A program made the translations under genes and the position numbers. The notes beneath the pieces are model-generated. The model was given only the letters and a program-made list of their open reading frames with translations. It made no database searches and had not been told where the DNA came from. A stretch of 64,000 nucleotides of DNA from an uncultured Spirochaetales bacterium (GTDB lineage: Bacteria; Spirochaetota; Spirochaetia; Sphaerochaetales; Sphaerochaetaceae): the NCBI GenBank assembly GCA_949297785.1, contig CASFTW010000001.1, forward strand, positions 124,001-188,000, in the 5' to 3' direction. Shown here piece by piece: positions 46,982 through 58,094 of this stretch. Numbering within the stretch: position 1 is the first letter of the stretch; each line of letters opens with the position of its first letter.

Positions 46982-47482
46982 TTGATAATCCTTGGAGTTG
47001 ATCCGGGACTGGCTAATACGGGCTGGGGTGTTGTCGAGTATAACAATCAACGCTACCAGCCTGTTTCTTTTGGCGTCATAAAGACAACAACGGAATTCAG
47101 CCTGGAGGACAGAATATATTCTATTGCATCCAGAATAGGGGAGCTTGCAGACACATATCATGTTGATGCCGTCTCCATTGAGGATATTTTCTTCGCTCAG
47201 AACATCTCCTCATCAATCTCCGTCGCGAAGGTGATAGGAGCTGTCACGCAGGAGATGAAGAGAAGGGGACTGGATGTGCAGTATTTCACTCCGCTCCAGA
47301 TAAAAATGGCGATAACAGGAGTCGGCCGTGCGGACAAGAACCAGATTCAGCAGATGGTGATGCTTCTTCTGAAGCTTTCCAGGCCGCCAAAGCCCGATCA
47401 TGCTGCGGATGCGCTTGCGGACTGCATCACATATGCGGTGATGAACAGCTCAAGAGAGAGAATGGGAGGCCGGATTAAATAA
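46982..47482 (+). CDS. ruvC: Holliday junction resolvase RuvC
   Basis: Endonuclease of the RuvABC complex, 166 residues. Active-site acids are visible: Asp in LGVDPGLANTGW, Glu in VSIEDIFFAQN, and the C-terminal Asp pair in KPDHAADALADC. The start is TTG at 46982, three bases after the yebC stop, supported by GAGGAA and the family's usual opening. Confidence 0.95.
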   Translation: MIILGVDPGLANTGWGVVEYNNQRYQPVSFGVIKTTTEFSLEDRIYSIASRIGELADTYHVDAVSIEDIFFAQNISSSISVAKVIGAVTQEMKRRGLDVQYFTPLQIKMAITGVGRADKNQIQQMVMLLLKLSRPPKPDHAADALADCITYAVMNSSRERMGGRIK

Positions 47483-48109
47483 ATGATCAATGCGCTTAAC
47501 GGTGTCATAACACAGACAAGTGAGAACAATGTCATCGTGAATGTCTCGGGAGTTGAATACATCCTTGAGACAAGTTCGAAATGCTCAGCCTATTATTCCC
47601 GTTTCACGGGAGGTGAGCCTGTCAGGGTCCTCACCGTCTTTGTTGTAAGGGAAGATGCAATGATTCTCTACGGCTTCATCGACAATGCCGAGCGGGAATG
47701 TTTCAACCAGCTTCTCAAGGTTCCCGGAATTGCAGGAAAAGGCGCATTGAAAATCCTTTCCGCAATAAGTGTGGGTGAGCTCATAGCTGCGCTTGACCGC
47801 AGGGATCTGTCAACTCTCTCGAGAATACCGGGCATCGGCAACAAGACGGCGCAGAAACTCATTCTGCAGCTCCGTGATACGCTGGTCTATGTCGATGATT
47901 CGCCTAGCGGTGTTGAAAACGCACATGTCACCTCATCCAAAGATTACGAAGATGTGATAGAATCCTTCACCGAGATGGGCTTTGACAAGAAGCTTGTCGT
48001 CAGGACTCTTGATAAACTCCTTGAAAAGGAAAAGGATAATGTCAGGAGCATGAATAAAGAGCAGGCCGAGAATTATCTCTTCCCGCTTCTCTTAAGGAGC
48101 TTGACTTGA
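47483..48109 (+). CDS. ruvA: Holliday junction branch-migration protein RuvA
   Basis: DNA-binding subunit of the RuvAB motor, 208 residues. The N-terminal OB fold ([11 protein letters not shown]) is followed by two helix-hairpin-helix motifs ([31 protein letters not shown]), then the RuvB-binding C-terminal domain ([20 protein letters not shown]). Starts at the base after ruvC ends; its stop overlaps the ruvB start. Confidence 0.95.
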   Translation: MINALNGVITQTSENNVIVNVSGVEYILETSSKCSAYYSRFTGGEPVRVLTVFVVREDAMILYGFIDNAERECFNQLLKVPGIAGKGALKILSAISVGELIAALDRRDLSTLSRIPGIGNKTAQKLILQLRDTLVYVDDSPSGVENAHVTSSKDYEDVIESFTEMGFDKKLVVRTLDKLLEKEKDNVRSMNKEQAENYLFPLLLRSLT

Positions 48110-49167
48110 AGCAGGAATTCAATGATTTCAATCCGGAAGAAGACAGCCCGGTGGCAGTCACATTCCAGAGAGCTGATGAAAAAACGGAAAACGTGCTGCG
48201 CCCTCAGTATCTTGAAGATTTTCAGGGGCAGGCACAGCTTAAGGAAAACCTTTCGGTGTTCATCAAGGCTGCACGCGAGAGGGGCGAGGCACTTGACCAT
48301 ACTTTTCTCATAGGTCCTCCGGGACTTGGAAAGACAACTCTTGCCTCAATCATCGCAAATGAGATGCACTCCGAACTGAGGATGACAAGCGCGCCTGCAC
48401 TGGACAAGCCGAAGGATCTTGCCGGCATCCTGACGAATGTCACGGAAAATTCTATCTTCTTCATCGATGAGATCCACCGTCTCAAGCCGGCGCTTGAGGA
48501 AATGCTTTACATTGCGATGGAGGACTTCGAGATCGACTGGGTCATCGGACAGGGACCGAGTGCCAGGACGATGAGAATACCTCTTCCGCGTTTCACACTC
48601 ATCGGTGCCACGACAAAGGCCGGATCCGTTTCGACGCCTCTTTCCGAGAGATTCGGAATAACAGGTCATCTTGAATATTATAATGACGAGGAACTCAAGA
48701 AGATCGTCCTGCGTTCTGCCGACATACTCAGCTGCAGGATCGATGACGAGGCGGCATCGCTTCTGGCACACTGTTCCAGAGGCACACCCAGAATCGCGAA
48801 CAGACTGCTCAAGAGGCTGAGGGACTTTGCCGATGTCATGAAAGGCGGCTGCATCGATACTGATATCGTAAGATACGGCCTCGACAAGCTAGGCATAGAC
48901 TCAAACGGTCTTGAGAAACAGGACAGGGCGATACTGAGAACCATAATCCAGTTCTATCAGGGAGGTCCCGTGGGCGCCGATACGCTTTCCATTTCGGTCG
49001 GCGAGGCTGTCGAGACACTTGAGGATTTTTATGAACCGTATCTCATCCAGCAGGGATACCTGAAGAGAACACCCAGAGGAAGAATGGTCACGAGAAAAGC
49101 CTATGACCTTCTGGACATTGAATACAACGGAGGCAGCACCGATGCTGACCAGGGATTATTATTTTGA
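48106..49167 (+). CDS. ruvB: Holliday junction branch-migration ATPase RuvB
   Basis: AAA+ motor of the RuvAB complex, 353 residues. Walker [12 protein letters not shown], Walker [11 protein letters not shown], sensor GATTKAG and the C-terminal winged helix (RTPRGRMVT) are present. The start is TTG at 48106, overlapping the ruvA stop, with AAGGAG upstream. Its end overlaps queA by 26 bases. Confidence 0.96.
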   Translation: MKQEFNDFNPEEDSPVAVTFQRADEKTENVLRPQYLEDFQGQAQLKENLSVFIKAARERGEALDHTFLIGPPGLGKTTLASIIANEMHSELRMTSAPALDKPKDLAGILTNVTENSIFFIDEIHRLKPALEEMLYIAMEDFEIDWVIGQGPSARTMRIPLPRFTLIGATTKAGSVSTPLSERFGITGHLEYYNDEELKKIVLRSADILSCRIDDEAASLLAHCSRGTPRIANRLLKRLRDFADVMKGGCIDTDIVRYGLDKLGIDSNGLEKQDRAILRTIIQFYQGGPVGADTLSISVGEAVETLEDFYEPYLIQQGYLKRTPRGRMVTRKAYDLLDIEYNGGSTDADQGLLF

Positions 49168-50179
49168 CCTTCCGGAGAACCTGATCGCACAGGTTCCGGT
49201 TGAGCACCGCGGGGATGAGAAACTCATGTACCTCAACAAGAGAAGCGGTGAATACAAAGATCTGACGATGAAGGATATAGTATCTCTTCTCGACAGCAGC
49301 TGTGTGATGGTTGTCAACAATTCAAAGGTCCGCAAGGCCCGCTGCTACGGCATGAGCGATACAGGTGCCCGGGTGGAGTTTCTCTTTCTTGATGAGAATG
49401 AGGACCATACCTGGACGGCAATGACCTCAAAAGCCCGCAAGCAGAAGAAGGGAAAATCCTATTCATTCTTCGACAGGGACGGAAATTTTGTCAGGAAGGC
49501 TGTTATCACAGGTGAAAATGAAGACGGTACGCGCACTGTGGATTTCGGCAGTGTCCTCAGCGAGGATTTCTTCACCCTTTGCGGCCATGTGCCTCTTCCT
49601 CCATACATAAAGAGGGAAGATACATTTTCCGATGAAAGCCGCTATCAGACTGTGTATGCGTCACAGGAAGGATCCGTTGCGGCACCTACTGCAGGGCTTC
49701 ATTTCACCAAGGAAATTCTTGATGAGATAAAGGCCAGAGGCGTGAAGATTCTTGAGGTAACGCTTCATGTGGGAGCCGGAACATTCCTTCCGGTCAGAAG
49801 CGACAATATTGAAGACCATCACATGCACTATGAACGCTATACGATAAACGGGGAGACTGCTGAACAGTTCAATGAAGCAAAAAGAAGCGGGAAGAAGATC
49901 GTTGCGGTGGGTACAACAAGCGTGAGAACTCTTGAAAGCGCAAGTGATGAGAACGGATTCATCAAGGCCGGAACTCAGAGGACCAACATCTTCATATATC
50001 CCGGATACCGTTTCAGGACAGTCGACAGTCTGCTCACGAATTTCCATACTCCGGAGTCAACGCTTCTTATGCTGGTAAGCGCGCTTGCCGGCAAGGATAA
50101 TATATTCAATGCGTATCATCATGCCGTAGAGAAAGGCTACCGCTTCTTCAGCTACGGCGATGCGATGTTCATAGACTGA
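49142..50179 (+). CDS. queA: S-adenosylmethionine:tRNA ribosyltransferase-isomerase QueA
   Basis: Makes epoxyqueuosine in tRNA using SAM as ribosyl donor, 345 residues. Family signatures are [47 protein letters not shown] and [15 protein letters not shown]. The start at 49142 overlaps ruvB by 26 bases and is preferred over an upstream in-frame ATG because GGAGG precedes it and the family begins there. Convergent with tmk (11-base overlap). Confidence 0.95.
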   Translation: MLTRDYYFDLPENLIAQVPVEHRGDEKLMYLNKRSGEYKDLTMKDIVSLLDSSCVMVVNNSKVRKARCYGMSDTGARVEFLFLDENEDHTWTAMTSKARKQKKGKSYSFFDRDGNFVRKAVITGENEDGTRTVDFGSVLSEDFFTLCGHVPLPPYIKREDTFSDESRYQTVYASQEGSVAAPTAGLHFTKEILDEIKARGVKILEVTLHVGAGTFLPVRSDNIEDHHMHYERYTINGETAEQFNEAKRSGKKIVAVGTTSVRTLESASDENGFIKAGTQRTNIFIYPGYRFRTVDSLLTNFHTPESTLLMLVSALAGKDNIFNAYHHAVEKGYRFFSYGDAMFID

Positions 50180-50777
50180 CGAAAGCTGCTATCTTTTCTC
50201 TCTGTTCTTCAATGGATGCGCTTCCGTCGACATGAAGGAAACGGACTTCAGGGGGCAGGGAGGTGAAGATGCTGTCAAAGGATGCTTTGACTTTCTTCAG
50301 GAACTCAGTCCTGTCGAAAAGCTCCTTTCCTTCTCCTCTGCTTGTTATTCTTGCCATGCAGAGATCCACAGGCGTGTCGATGTAGATCACATATTCAGGA
50401 TGGGGATATGCATTGATCGTCCTGATGTAGCCGACATCGGCTGTGTTTCCCTGATAGGCGATGGAAGAATAGAAATATCTGTCGCTGATGACAATCCTGC
50501 CGTCATTTATGTTTCTGACTATGCCGTCTTCCTCATTGTACAGATGGTGGTTGCGGTCCGCCGCATAGAGCAGGGCAAGCGCACAGGGAGTCGTGCTGAT
50601 TTCATGACGCAGCACCTGACGTATCAGACGTCCGATCGCACCGTCTGTCGGCTCGGCCGTAAGGAATGTCTTCCTTCCTCTTTTTTCCAGTTCTGAAGCA
50701 AGCAGACCTGCCTGCGTGCTCTTCCCGCTGCCGTCAAGACCTTCAAAGCATATGAAGGATGAAAGAATATCTGACAT
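50169..50777 (-). CDS. tmk: Thymidylate kinase
   Basis: Phosphorylates dTMP to dTDP, 202 residues. P-loop FEGLDGSGKSTQ near residue 12, DRYFYSSIAYQG substrate/DR(Y/H) motif, and a lid region are visible. It is the only minus-strand gene in this part, convergent with queA and divergent from tamB. Confidence 0.94.
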   Translation of the reverse strand: MSDILSSFICFEGLDGSGKSTQAGLLASELEKRGRKTFLTAEPTDGAIGRLIRQVLRHEISTTPCALALLYAADRNHHLYNEEDGIVRNINDGRIVISDRYFYSSIAYQGNTADVGYIRTINAYPHPEYVIYIDTPVDLCMARITSRGEGKELFDRTEFLKKVKASFDSIFTSLPPEVRFLHVDGSASIEEQREKIAAFVSL

Positions 50778-50838
50778 AAAAATTTTTCCTTGCCCACCAG
50801 AATGAGTTTTTTCTATTCTTTAAATAGGATTTTTCCCA

Positions 50839-50844
50839 TATAAT
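50839..50844 (+). promoter_or_regulatory. -10 box (TATAAT) of tamB
   Basis: Consensus TATAAT lies only 13 bases before the tamB ATG, with a weak TTCTTT 17 bases upstream. The predicted start would leave a 5' leader of fewer than ten bases, which implies a nearly leaderless mRNA if real. Confidence 0.4.
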
Positions 50845-50857
50845 AACGTAACTAGAG

Positions 50858-53800
50858 ATGAAGTACCATACTACTTTTTCGACAATTGTGATATCACTGC
50901 TGGTCCTGCTGACATTCCTGGCTGCAGTGCTTTTCTGTATCTTCTCTCTGAACATAGACTCACCGGGACTTCTGCTTGTCAACCAGCTGGCAGGATATGT
51001 CAGCAATGACAGCGGTTTCACTTTCTCATACTCCTCGATTGACAGGAATCTCTCACAGAAGATAAAGATCAATGACATAAGCATAGAATATATGGATGAG
51101 GAGACTGTCCATATTGACAGCCTCACGTTATACCAGAATCCGTTCTCTCTCATCTATTCTGTAATAACCGGAAAAGGAAATATGAATGTCGATGTGGACG
51201 GCCTTACGGTCACGCTTGAGAATCTCATGAATGATGACGGGGATGGTGAATCTGCACAGGAGGGAGAATCCCGGCTGAGCATAGACGACGTGAACCGCTT
51301 CATCAATTCGATAGATGAGAGGCGGCAGTCATTGAACGGAACATTTTTCTATGATTTCACATATTCAGTGAATATCGAGAACTTCGATCTCAGGCTTGGT
51401 GAATCGATGTCTTTCGAGGATTTCAGGATGAATCTGAGACTCGGCCGGGGCCTCCAGCCGGAAAGCTTCGTATTCAACGCTCCGTACATAGATGTTGCCC
51501 TCCGGGAGCTGGGCTTCAGCTCATCCAATCTTTCACTCAATCTCGACTATGACGGAAGCTACAGGATCAGCCTTTCCCTGGACAGCACGGAAGGCTATTA
51601 CGGCAGCATGAATGCATCCTTTGACGATCTTGCGCTCATCCTCGATTTTGAAAGCCTTGAGACTCTTGATGTAAGACATCTCCCCCTGACGGTTTCAGCC
51701 CGCAGCGGAAAGCTTGCATACGGTTCTTACAATGCATCCCTCACGGGTATTTCCGCATATACCGGTTCAAACGGCTTTGATCTGGTCCTTCTTTCATCCG
51801 CGCTGGAAGGAGATGGTGCTTCTGTATCCCTCGGGCGGATGGATGCACGCATAGATCTTGATGAAGATGAGGCTTCCCTGAGTGTCCGTAGTGCAGATGG
51901 TGTCAGTGTTTCATATGGTGATGTCTCTCTCAGCGTGAAGGAAATCGACGGCAGTGCCAGAGCCGCTTCATCCAGTCTGTCATTTGATCTCTCAACAGGT
52001 GAGATAAACGCAGATGGTACAGGCGGCCTGACTGACGATGTCGTGACAGCGGCATACAGCAGAGGCATAACGGTTTCAGGCCAGATGAACGAGAACAGCA
52101 TCTACGTTGAAGGATCTGCCGGAGTGAAGGCATCATCTGATGTGAACTTCCTTGACGGCAGTGAGCTTGACGTTTTAGCTTCCGCGATTTTCTCCGGTTC
52201 AAAAGTGAATGATTTCACAATCAGCATGAACAGACTGAGATTCATGCCTCTTGATGATGATTTCACGGCATACCTGACATACAATGATTCCGGACTTTCC
52301 GGAAACCTGTCCTACGGAGATGTCATACAGCTTGTGTACACTGGCGGTGCAAGACATGATCTGAGGCTCAGCGTCAACTCGTTCTCCCTGAACAGCCTCA
52401 GCCTGCTTTTCGAACAGTATGTTCCTTCTATAAGCGCATACATCGATGATGCAACAACTCTTTCAGGATCACTTGGAATGAATTTCAACCTGAGTGATGC
52501 TTCCCGTCCCGTGGGAAAGGTCATAAGCTCATTCGCATTCAACAACATCAATTTCAACGGCCGCGATTTCGGTCTTGCTTCCAGTCTTGATGCCGGTATG
52601 GATGATGATGCGATAATAATCAACAGCTTCACGATCACGTCGCAGTGGATACGTCTCCTGTACAGCGGCAGCATTTCATATGAAAGCCTGCTGCCTGAAG
52701 GAAACCTCTCGATCGAGATGACGGAAAGCGGAACAAAAGCCGTCAACATAGACTTCCTCCTTGACAGCACTGATGAATACTACATCGATGTTTCGACTCC
52801 GTTCTTTGAGAACAGCTATCTCAGAGGTGCGATAAACTGGGCGAGGGAAGGTGTGGTGAGTTCAAACGGTGAGCTGAAGAGCGGCATTACCGTCTATCCG
52901 TTTGATCTTTCCGTTGACTTCAACAATTCCAGGGCGGATCTCATCTCTGCGGGTCTGGTGGCATCTCTTGATTATTCTCAGAACATCATGCTTTCCCTCT
53001 CGTTCTCCGACTTCCGTCTTCCGACCCTCAATCCGTACAACAAGGAGCAGTCCACTCTGGACGGCAGCTTCTCATATTACTTCGATGTTGCCGCCCAGTC
53101 CTATTACGGCAGTACCGGGAAATTCGTAATAAGCTCGCTCGGCTTCATCCAGTCCCGTCCCGATGTCAGCTTCTCGCTTACAATTGATCCTGAGAGGATA
53201 ACTTTCAGTGAAATAAGGTTTTCCGATGTTTACGGCACTTATACGGGAGAGGCTGTCTATGTGCATGAGGGAAGACGTTTTGCAATGACGCTTGGAAATA
53301 CGGATGAGAGAATCAACCTTTCACTTCTTCTGAGAAGAGGGGATTATTCCGGAATTCTCACGGCAGAGAATGTCTCTCTTGACAGGCTCGGCCTGGCCGA
53401 CTCGATCCTCGACACATATCTTATCGGAAGAGGGGAAAACGGTTCGGACTTCTCATTCTCCGGAAATCTGTACCTGCATTCGAGCGACGAGAACATCACA
53501 AGCTATGCACTGCGGGCAGCTGTCATACTCGACAACACCGGTTTTGTCGCCAACGATGTCTCTTATACAACTGACAACATGACGCTTTCAAGCGATCTTA
53601 TCTCATTCGGTATCCAGAGCGGGCACTTCAGCACAACAATCGCCATGCATTACGACAAAGTCAATGTGGACAGGGTTTACCCTGTGGATGCCGTCCTGAC
53701 GCTTACACTCGATTACCAGCCTTATGACGGTCTTTTCGAACTGGTGAGCGAGACAATAAGGAACATCGATGAGATCAGCTTTGACTCGCAGCTCAGCATA

Positions 53801-55492
53801 GACAGCCTGATCATTGACGGCAGATCACTGCTTGAGAACCGGTTCGTCGATCTTCACTATTACGGCGGCCATGTCGGATTTGACGGAAACTTTGTCACGG
53901 GTTATGTCGACGTTCCGTCTTTGACGGCTGATCTGGAGATACTTGAAAACGATGTGCTGTACGGAGCCCTAGAGGGAAGTTTCGACCTCGAGGACATCAA
54001 TCTTGAACTGAAAGGAATCAACTTTGACCTCTCTGTCCTCAACTGGCTCTACCGTGTCCCTCTTGTCACGTTTGAAAATCCTGCATGGGTATACGGCGAC
54101 TTCCTGCTGTACGGAACGCTGGATGATACCCATCTGTACGGAGACGGAGGCTCACATGGTTTCGACATGCGCGTCTGGTGGCTTGAGAATGCAAGGATAA
54201 GGGTGGGCAACACACAGGTTTCCGTTGTTGACAACCATGCGACAACAAACAGGACGCAGGTTGTAGTCATCGATGATGACAACGGCGATCTTCACAGAGG
54301 CTTTGCCGTCGCACAGGCAATGCTCAGCAATGCCGACATAATAGACTACTATGATGTCGAGGTATGGGTTCCCGAGGGTGATACTGTTTTTGTCCGTGTT
54401 CCTGTATACAGCAAAGGCATACAGATAAAAGGTGACGTTGACGGCTATTTCAGGATATATTCCGACCTTGACAAGATTTATCTCAGCGGAGATCTGAATC
54501 TTCACAACGCTGTGTTCTCCATGGGAATGGATCCTCTGCCGGCCTGGTGGTACGCCAGCGGACGTCTTGTCAGGAACGAGTATGATGTGACACTGAAGGA
54601 AAACTGCTCGTTCGTCATGCCGCTTCAGGGCGATCCGATCATAAGAGCTTACTTCAATGAGGACAACAGCTTCCACTTCCTCTATGACAACGAGAGCGCG
54701 GAAATCGGACTTGTGGGCGAGCTTTCCTTCCGCTCAGGTGAGATCTATTATTTCCAGAAGAATTTCTTCATAACGGAAGGAAACTTCAATTTCCTCGACA
54801 GCAGGACAGGGGAACTCACGCCGCTGATCAACCTCAGGGCAAGACTGCGTGACTACGACAGTGACGGAGAAAGAGTTGATATCTATCTTGTGCTCAACAA
54901 TGCGTCCCTTGACAATTTCTCCCCGGTATTTGAAAGCACTCCGCAGCTTTCAATCGAGGAGATCATGTCGATTCTCGGCAATTCAATCCTTCCGTCCACC
55001 GCATATGGCAGCAGCGATATAGGGTCCATCGCTTCCCTTGTCACATCCGGTGTCGATGTGCTTAGCAGAATGGGGCTCATCAACACTGGAAACGGCGGCA
55101 ATCTCGTCAACATCATCAGGGAAAGCCTTCATGTCGATATCTTCTCGCTGAGGACGAATATTATTGAAAACTTCCTTCTCACCACGATTTTCCCCGATGC
55201 CGTACATGCCTACAGCCCGCTGGCGGCGTATCTTAACAACACTTCGATCTATCTTGGTAAATACCTTTCCGACAACCTGTATTTCCAGATCATGTTCTAC
55301 CTTCAGGCAATGGACAACAGTATCAATGACGCAAGCTTCCTCACAGAAGATCTTTCCCTTGATCTTGAAATCTCTTTCGAATGGGAGAATCCGCTGGGCA
55401 CATTCACGATCTTCTCGACTCCGGACTATCTGTCGCTGCCGAGCATCATGGACAACTTCGGCATCAGATATACCAAGACGATTGATTTCTGA
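50858..55492 (+). CDS. tamB: TamB-family translocation/lipid-transport protein
   Basis: A 1544-residue protein anchored by an N-terminal membrane helix (about residues 7-30). It has a long, repetitive beta-rich body of AsmA/DUF490 type and a C-terminal DUF490 domain (residues about 1290-1540, including SFRSGEIYYFQKNFFITEGN, LTPLINLRARLRDYD, LSIEEIMSILGNSIL). TamB-like proteins form hydrophobic-groove bridges across the periplasm for phospholipid transport and help barrel assembly. Placed immediately upstream of bamA, a common pairing. Length is typical of large spirochaetal/proteobacterial TamB. Confidence 0.88.
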   Translation: MKYHTTFSTIVISLLVLLTFLAAVLFCIFSLNIDSPGLLLVNQLAGYVSNDSGFTFSYSSIDRNLSQKIKINDISIEYMDEETVHIDSLTLYQNPFSLIYSVITGKGNMNVDVDGLTVTLENLMNDDGDGESAQEGESRLSIDDVNRFINSIDERRQSLNGTFFYDFTYSVNIENFDLRLGESMSFEDFRMNLRLGRGLQPESFVFNAPYIDVALRELGFSSSNLSLNLDYDGSYRISLSLDSTEGYYGSMNASFDDLALILDFESLETLDVRHLPLTVSARSGKLAYGSYNASLTGISAYTGSNGFDLVLLSSALEGDGASVSLGRMDARIDLDEDEASLSVRSADGVSVSYGDVSLSVKEIDGSARAASSSLSFDLSTGEINADGTGGLTDDVVTAAYSRGITVSGQMNENSIYVEGSAGVKASSDVNFLDGSELDVLASAIFSGSKVNDFTISMNRLRFMPLDDDFTAYLTYNDSGLSGNLSYGDVIQLVYTGGARHDLRLSVNSFSLNSLSLLFEQYVPSISAYIDDATTLSGSLGMNFNLSDASRPVGKVISSFAFNNINFNGRDFGLASSLDAGMDDDAIIINSFTITSQWIRLLYSGSISYESLLPEGNLSIEMTESGTKAVNIDFLLDSTDEYYIDVSTPFFENSYLRGAINWAREGVVSSNGELKSGITVYPFDLSVDFNNSRADLISAGLVASLDYSQNIMLSLSFSDFRLPTLNPYNKEQSTLDGSFSYYFDVAAQSYYGSTGKFVISSLGFIQSRPDVSFSLTIDPERITFSEIRFSDVYGTYTGEAVYVHEGRRFAMTLGNTDERINLSLLLRRGDYSGILTAENVSLDRLGLADSILDTYLIGRGENGSDFSFSGNLYLHSSDENITSYALRAAVILDNTGFVANDVSYTTDNMTLSSDLISFGIQSGHFSTTIAMHYDKVNVDRVYPVDAVLTLTLDYQPYDGLFELVSETIRNIDEISFDSQLSIDSLIIDGRSLLENRFVDLHYYGGHVGFDGNFVTGYVDVPSLTADLEILENDVLYGALEGSFDLEDINLELKGINFDLSVLNWLYRVPLVTFENPAWVYGDFLLYGTLDDTHLYGDGGSHGFDMRVWWLENARIRVGNTQVSVVDNHATTNRTQVVVIDDDNGDLHRGFAVAQAMLSNADIIDYYDVEVWVPEGDTVFVRVPVYSKGIQIKGDVDGYFRIYSDLDKIYLSGDLNLHNAVFSMGMDPLPAWWYASGRLVRNEYDVTLKENCSFVMPLQGDPIIRAYFNEDNSFHFLYDNESAEIGLVGELSFRSGEIYYFQKNFFITEGNFNFLDSRTGELTPLINLRARLRDYDSDGERVDIYLVLNNASLDNFSPVFESTPQLSIEEIMSILGNSILPSTAYGSSDIGSIASLVTSGVDVLSRMGLINTGNGGNLVNIIRESLHVDIFSLRTNIIENFLLTTIFPDAVHAYSPLAAYLNNTSIYLGKYLSDNLYFQIMFYLQAMDNSINDASFLTEDLSLDLEISFEWENPLGTFTIFSTPDYLSLPSIMDNFGIRYTKTIDF

Positions 55493-55543
55493 TCATTATG
55501 TGAAGATTGCGTATAGAAAAACGGCGTGGAAAGTAACTAATGT

Positions 55544-55572
55544 TTGAGTTTTATTGTTTTTTTGGATATATT
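55544..55572 (+). promoter_or_regulatory. Promoter of bamA
   Basis: TTGAGT (55544-55549), a 17-base spacer and TATATT (55567-55572). AGGAG at 55580-55584 is the ribosome binding site. bamA can therefore be expressed independently of tamB. Confidence 0.65.
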
Positions 55573-55591
55573 TCCTCACAGGAGAAATTAA

Positions 55592-58081
55592 ATGGTTAAG
55601 AAAATCGCTTTTCTGGCTTTAGCGATTCTGTCTGCTTTTGTTCCTCTTTATGCGGCAGATGGTCAAAGTGAAGAATTGACAGGCACATGGTGGTATGACA
55701 GGAATATTGCCTCATTTACATATCAGGGTCTGCAGAATGTCAGCGCAAGGACAGTCAACGGCTTGCTCAGGGATTTCATAGGACAGCCTTTCACGAGTGA
55801 AGCGGAAGGAGAGATCAATAATATAATGTATTCCCAGCCGTGGCTTGAATACATTGAAAGCTATGAAATGAGCCCTGCAGAAGACGGCTCGTCCATAAAT
55901 ATCAATATGGTCATCCATGAAATACCGATGATCGATGAGATAGTGTTCGACGGCAATGAAGATATACGTGCCCGTGTCCTTGAAGGTGAGCAGAATCTCA
56001 AGGAAGGAGACTTCCATTCTCCCGGTCTTCTCAGGGCAAATGCGGCTCTTGTCGAGGATTACTACCGCTCACGCGGCTATGCGGATGCGTCAGTTGATGT
56101 TTACAGTGAAATTGACGAGGCTGACAATACCGTCAGGATCGTCTATACGGTTGATGAAGGCCAGCAGTATAAGATTGCCAACATAAACTTCATAGGCAAC
56201 AATTCCTTTCCTGCGAAGGACCTCAAGAAGGAGATGAGTCTCAAGGAAAGGAATTTCTTCCGTTCGGGAAACTATGTTGCCTCGACTCTCCAGAGTGATC
56301 TCCAGAGCCTTATCCTTTTCTACAATGACAACGGTTATGTGGATGCCGGCATTGTGAACTATGAGGTTGTCGACTCCCCTGAAACTCACGAGCGCTATCA
56401 TATGGTTGACATCAATATCGAGATCAGCGAAGGCGATCAGTGGCTTATCGGAAAATTCTCCTTTGAAGGCAACAGCGTCATCTCCACAGAAGAGCTTGAG
56501 AATGCCGTTTATCTCAGGGAAGGTGCGGTGAACAACTACAGCGAGGTCATGGCGCAGATTCAGGCTCTTGCCTCACTGTATTACAATGAAGGATATATCC
56601 AGACACAGATCAATCCGCAGCTTACGCAGAATGAGGATACGCATACAATCGACTATCATCTCATTATTCAGGAAAGCGGACAGTCAATAGTTGAGAAGAT
56701 CGTGATCACAGGTCTTACAAAGACCAAGCCTTATGTTCTTGAAAGGGAGCTTGAGCTTCATGTAGGCGATGTTTTCAGCCAGGAGGCGCTTCAGGCTTCG
56801 GGAAGGAACATTCTCAACACCGGTATCATCACAGATATCTCCACGGGACTCTATCAGGGCGAGAGTGAGAACGGCGTCATCCTTGAGATTGCAGTTGAGG
56901 AAGGCAACCAGATGCAGCTTCAGTTCGGAGCGACCTTCGGCGGCAATGTCGGCGGTTTCCCAGTCTCCGGCTTCCTCCAGTGGTCTGACAGAAACCTCTT
57001 CGGAACCGGACGCGATTTCGCAATCACGACAAACCTTTCCCCCGACAACCAGCAGATTTCACTGTCCCTATCTGATGACTGGGTAGGCAATGCCCGCTGG
57101 TCAAACGGTGTCTCACTCGGATTTGAGAGAAATGTTGTGGACAACGTACTCCAGCGCGGTTCAAACTCTGATTATTTCAACGGCCGTGATGAAGAGGGTA
57201 CAAACCCGAGTGACGACCGTATGAATTATGATTTCTACACGATCTCTCTCGGATATTCGACAGGTTACACATTCACATTCCGTCCGGGCAACCTCACGCT
57301 TTCCGGCGGTGTGTCGGTAGGTTTGTCCCACGCGGTCTATGATGACAATTATGATCCCTATGAGCTTCTTATAAAGAAATATCATGACAAGTGGCAGTTC
57401 TCCAACAAGCTGAATCTCTCACTCACATGGGATGGAAGGGATCTCATCGAGAACACCACAAAGGGCTATGTCCTCTCACTCGGCTACACATATGCCGGCG
57501 GTATCCTCGGCGGTCTTTCCAACTACAACAGGATCAATGCTTCAGCCGCAGGTTACGTACCGCTCTTCACATATACGAATGAGGAAGGGGAGTCAAGAAG
57601 TCTCGTACTTTCCGGTACTACAAGTGTCAGCGTAATGCTCCCGCAGTACTGGAACAGCAGGGAGGAGCACGGATGGGACTGGTATGAATCAAAGCTCGGC
57701 ACAACCCGTTATGAGAGAATCTATCTTGACGGCATGAACACAGCAAGAGGCTTCTCTCCGGTTCTTGACCTCGGCTTCCTGTGGCACAACCAGATTGAGC
57801 TTTCCTATCCTCTGGTGAGGAATGTCCTCAACTTAGAAGGTTTTGTATCTGCTGATGGAACGACACTTGAAGGCGGTGAGATTTCCGACCTTCACGGCAT
57901 AAGCGATCTCCAGTGGTATTTCGCAGGCGGCTTCGGCATCAAGCTGAGGATACCGGGCTTCCCGCTCGGTTTATACTGGGTGAAGAACGCAACGCTCAAC
58001 GAGACGGACGGCTTCGACTTCGTGGACGGTTCCATTTTCGGCGGCAGCATCGTTCTTGCAATCACGACATCCATTTATTAA
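55592..58081 (+). CDS. bamA: Outer-membrane protein assembly factor BamA
   Basis: Central Omp85 insertase of the BAM complex, 829 residues. A signal peptide (MVKKIAFLALAILSAFVPLYA) is followed by about five POTRA domains (for example IDEIVFDGNEDI, IANINFIGNNSF, GKFSFEGNSVI, VEKIVITGLTKTKP), then a C-terminal 16-strand barrel from about residue 450 with the family motif GTRYERIYLDGMNTARGF-like region and the ending VLAITTSIY. mutS follows 13 bases later. Confidence 0.95.
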   Translation: MVKKIAFLALAILSAFVPLYAADGQSEELTGTWWYDRNIASFTYQGLQNVSARTVNGLLRDFIGQPFTSEAEGEINNIMYSQPWLEYIESYEMSPAEDGSSININMVIHEIPMIDEIVFDGNEDIRARVLEGEQNLKEGDFHSPGLLRANAALVEDYYRSRGYADASVDVYSEIDEADNTVRIVYTVDEGQQYKIANINFIGNNSFPAKDLKKEMSLKERNFFRSGNYVASTLQSDLQSLILFYNDNGYVDAGIVNYEVVDSPETHERYHMVDINIEISEGDQWLIGKFSFEGNSVISTEELENAVYLREGAVNNYSEVMAQIQALASLYYNEGYIQTQINPQLTQNEDTHTIDYHLIIQESGQSIVEKIVITGLTKTKPYVLERELELHVGDVFSQEALQASGRNILNTGIITDISTGLYQGESENGVILEIAVEEGNQMQLQFGATFGGNVGGFPVSGFLQWSDRNLFGTGRDFAITTNLSPDNQQISLSLSDDWVGNARWSNGVSLGFERNVVDNVLQRGSNSDYFNGRDEEGTNPSDDRMNYDFYTISLGYSTGYTFTFRPGNLTLSGGVSVGLSHAVYDDNYDPYELLIKKYHDKWQFSNKLNLSLTWDGRDLIENTTKGYVLSLGYTYAGGILGGLSNYNRINASAAGYVPLFTYTNEEGESRSLVLSGTTSVSVMLPQYWNSREEHGWDWYESKLGTTRYERIYLDGMNTARGFSPVLDLGFLWHNQIELSYPLVRNVLNLEGFVSADGTTLEGGEISDLHGISDLQWYFAGGFGIKLRIPGFPLGLYWVKNATLNETDGFDFVDGSIFGGSIVLAITTSIY

Positions 58082-58094
58082 AATACGCGTTTAA

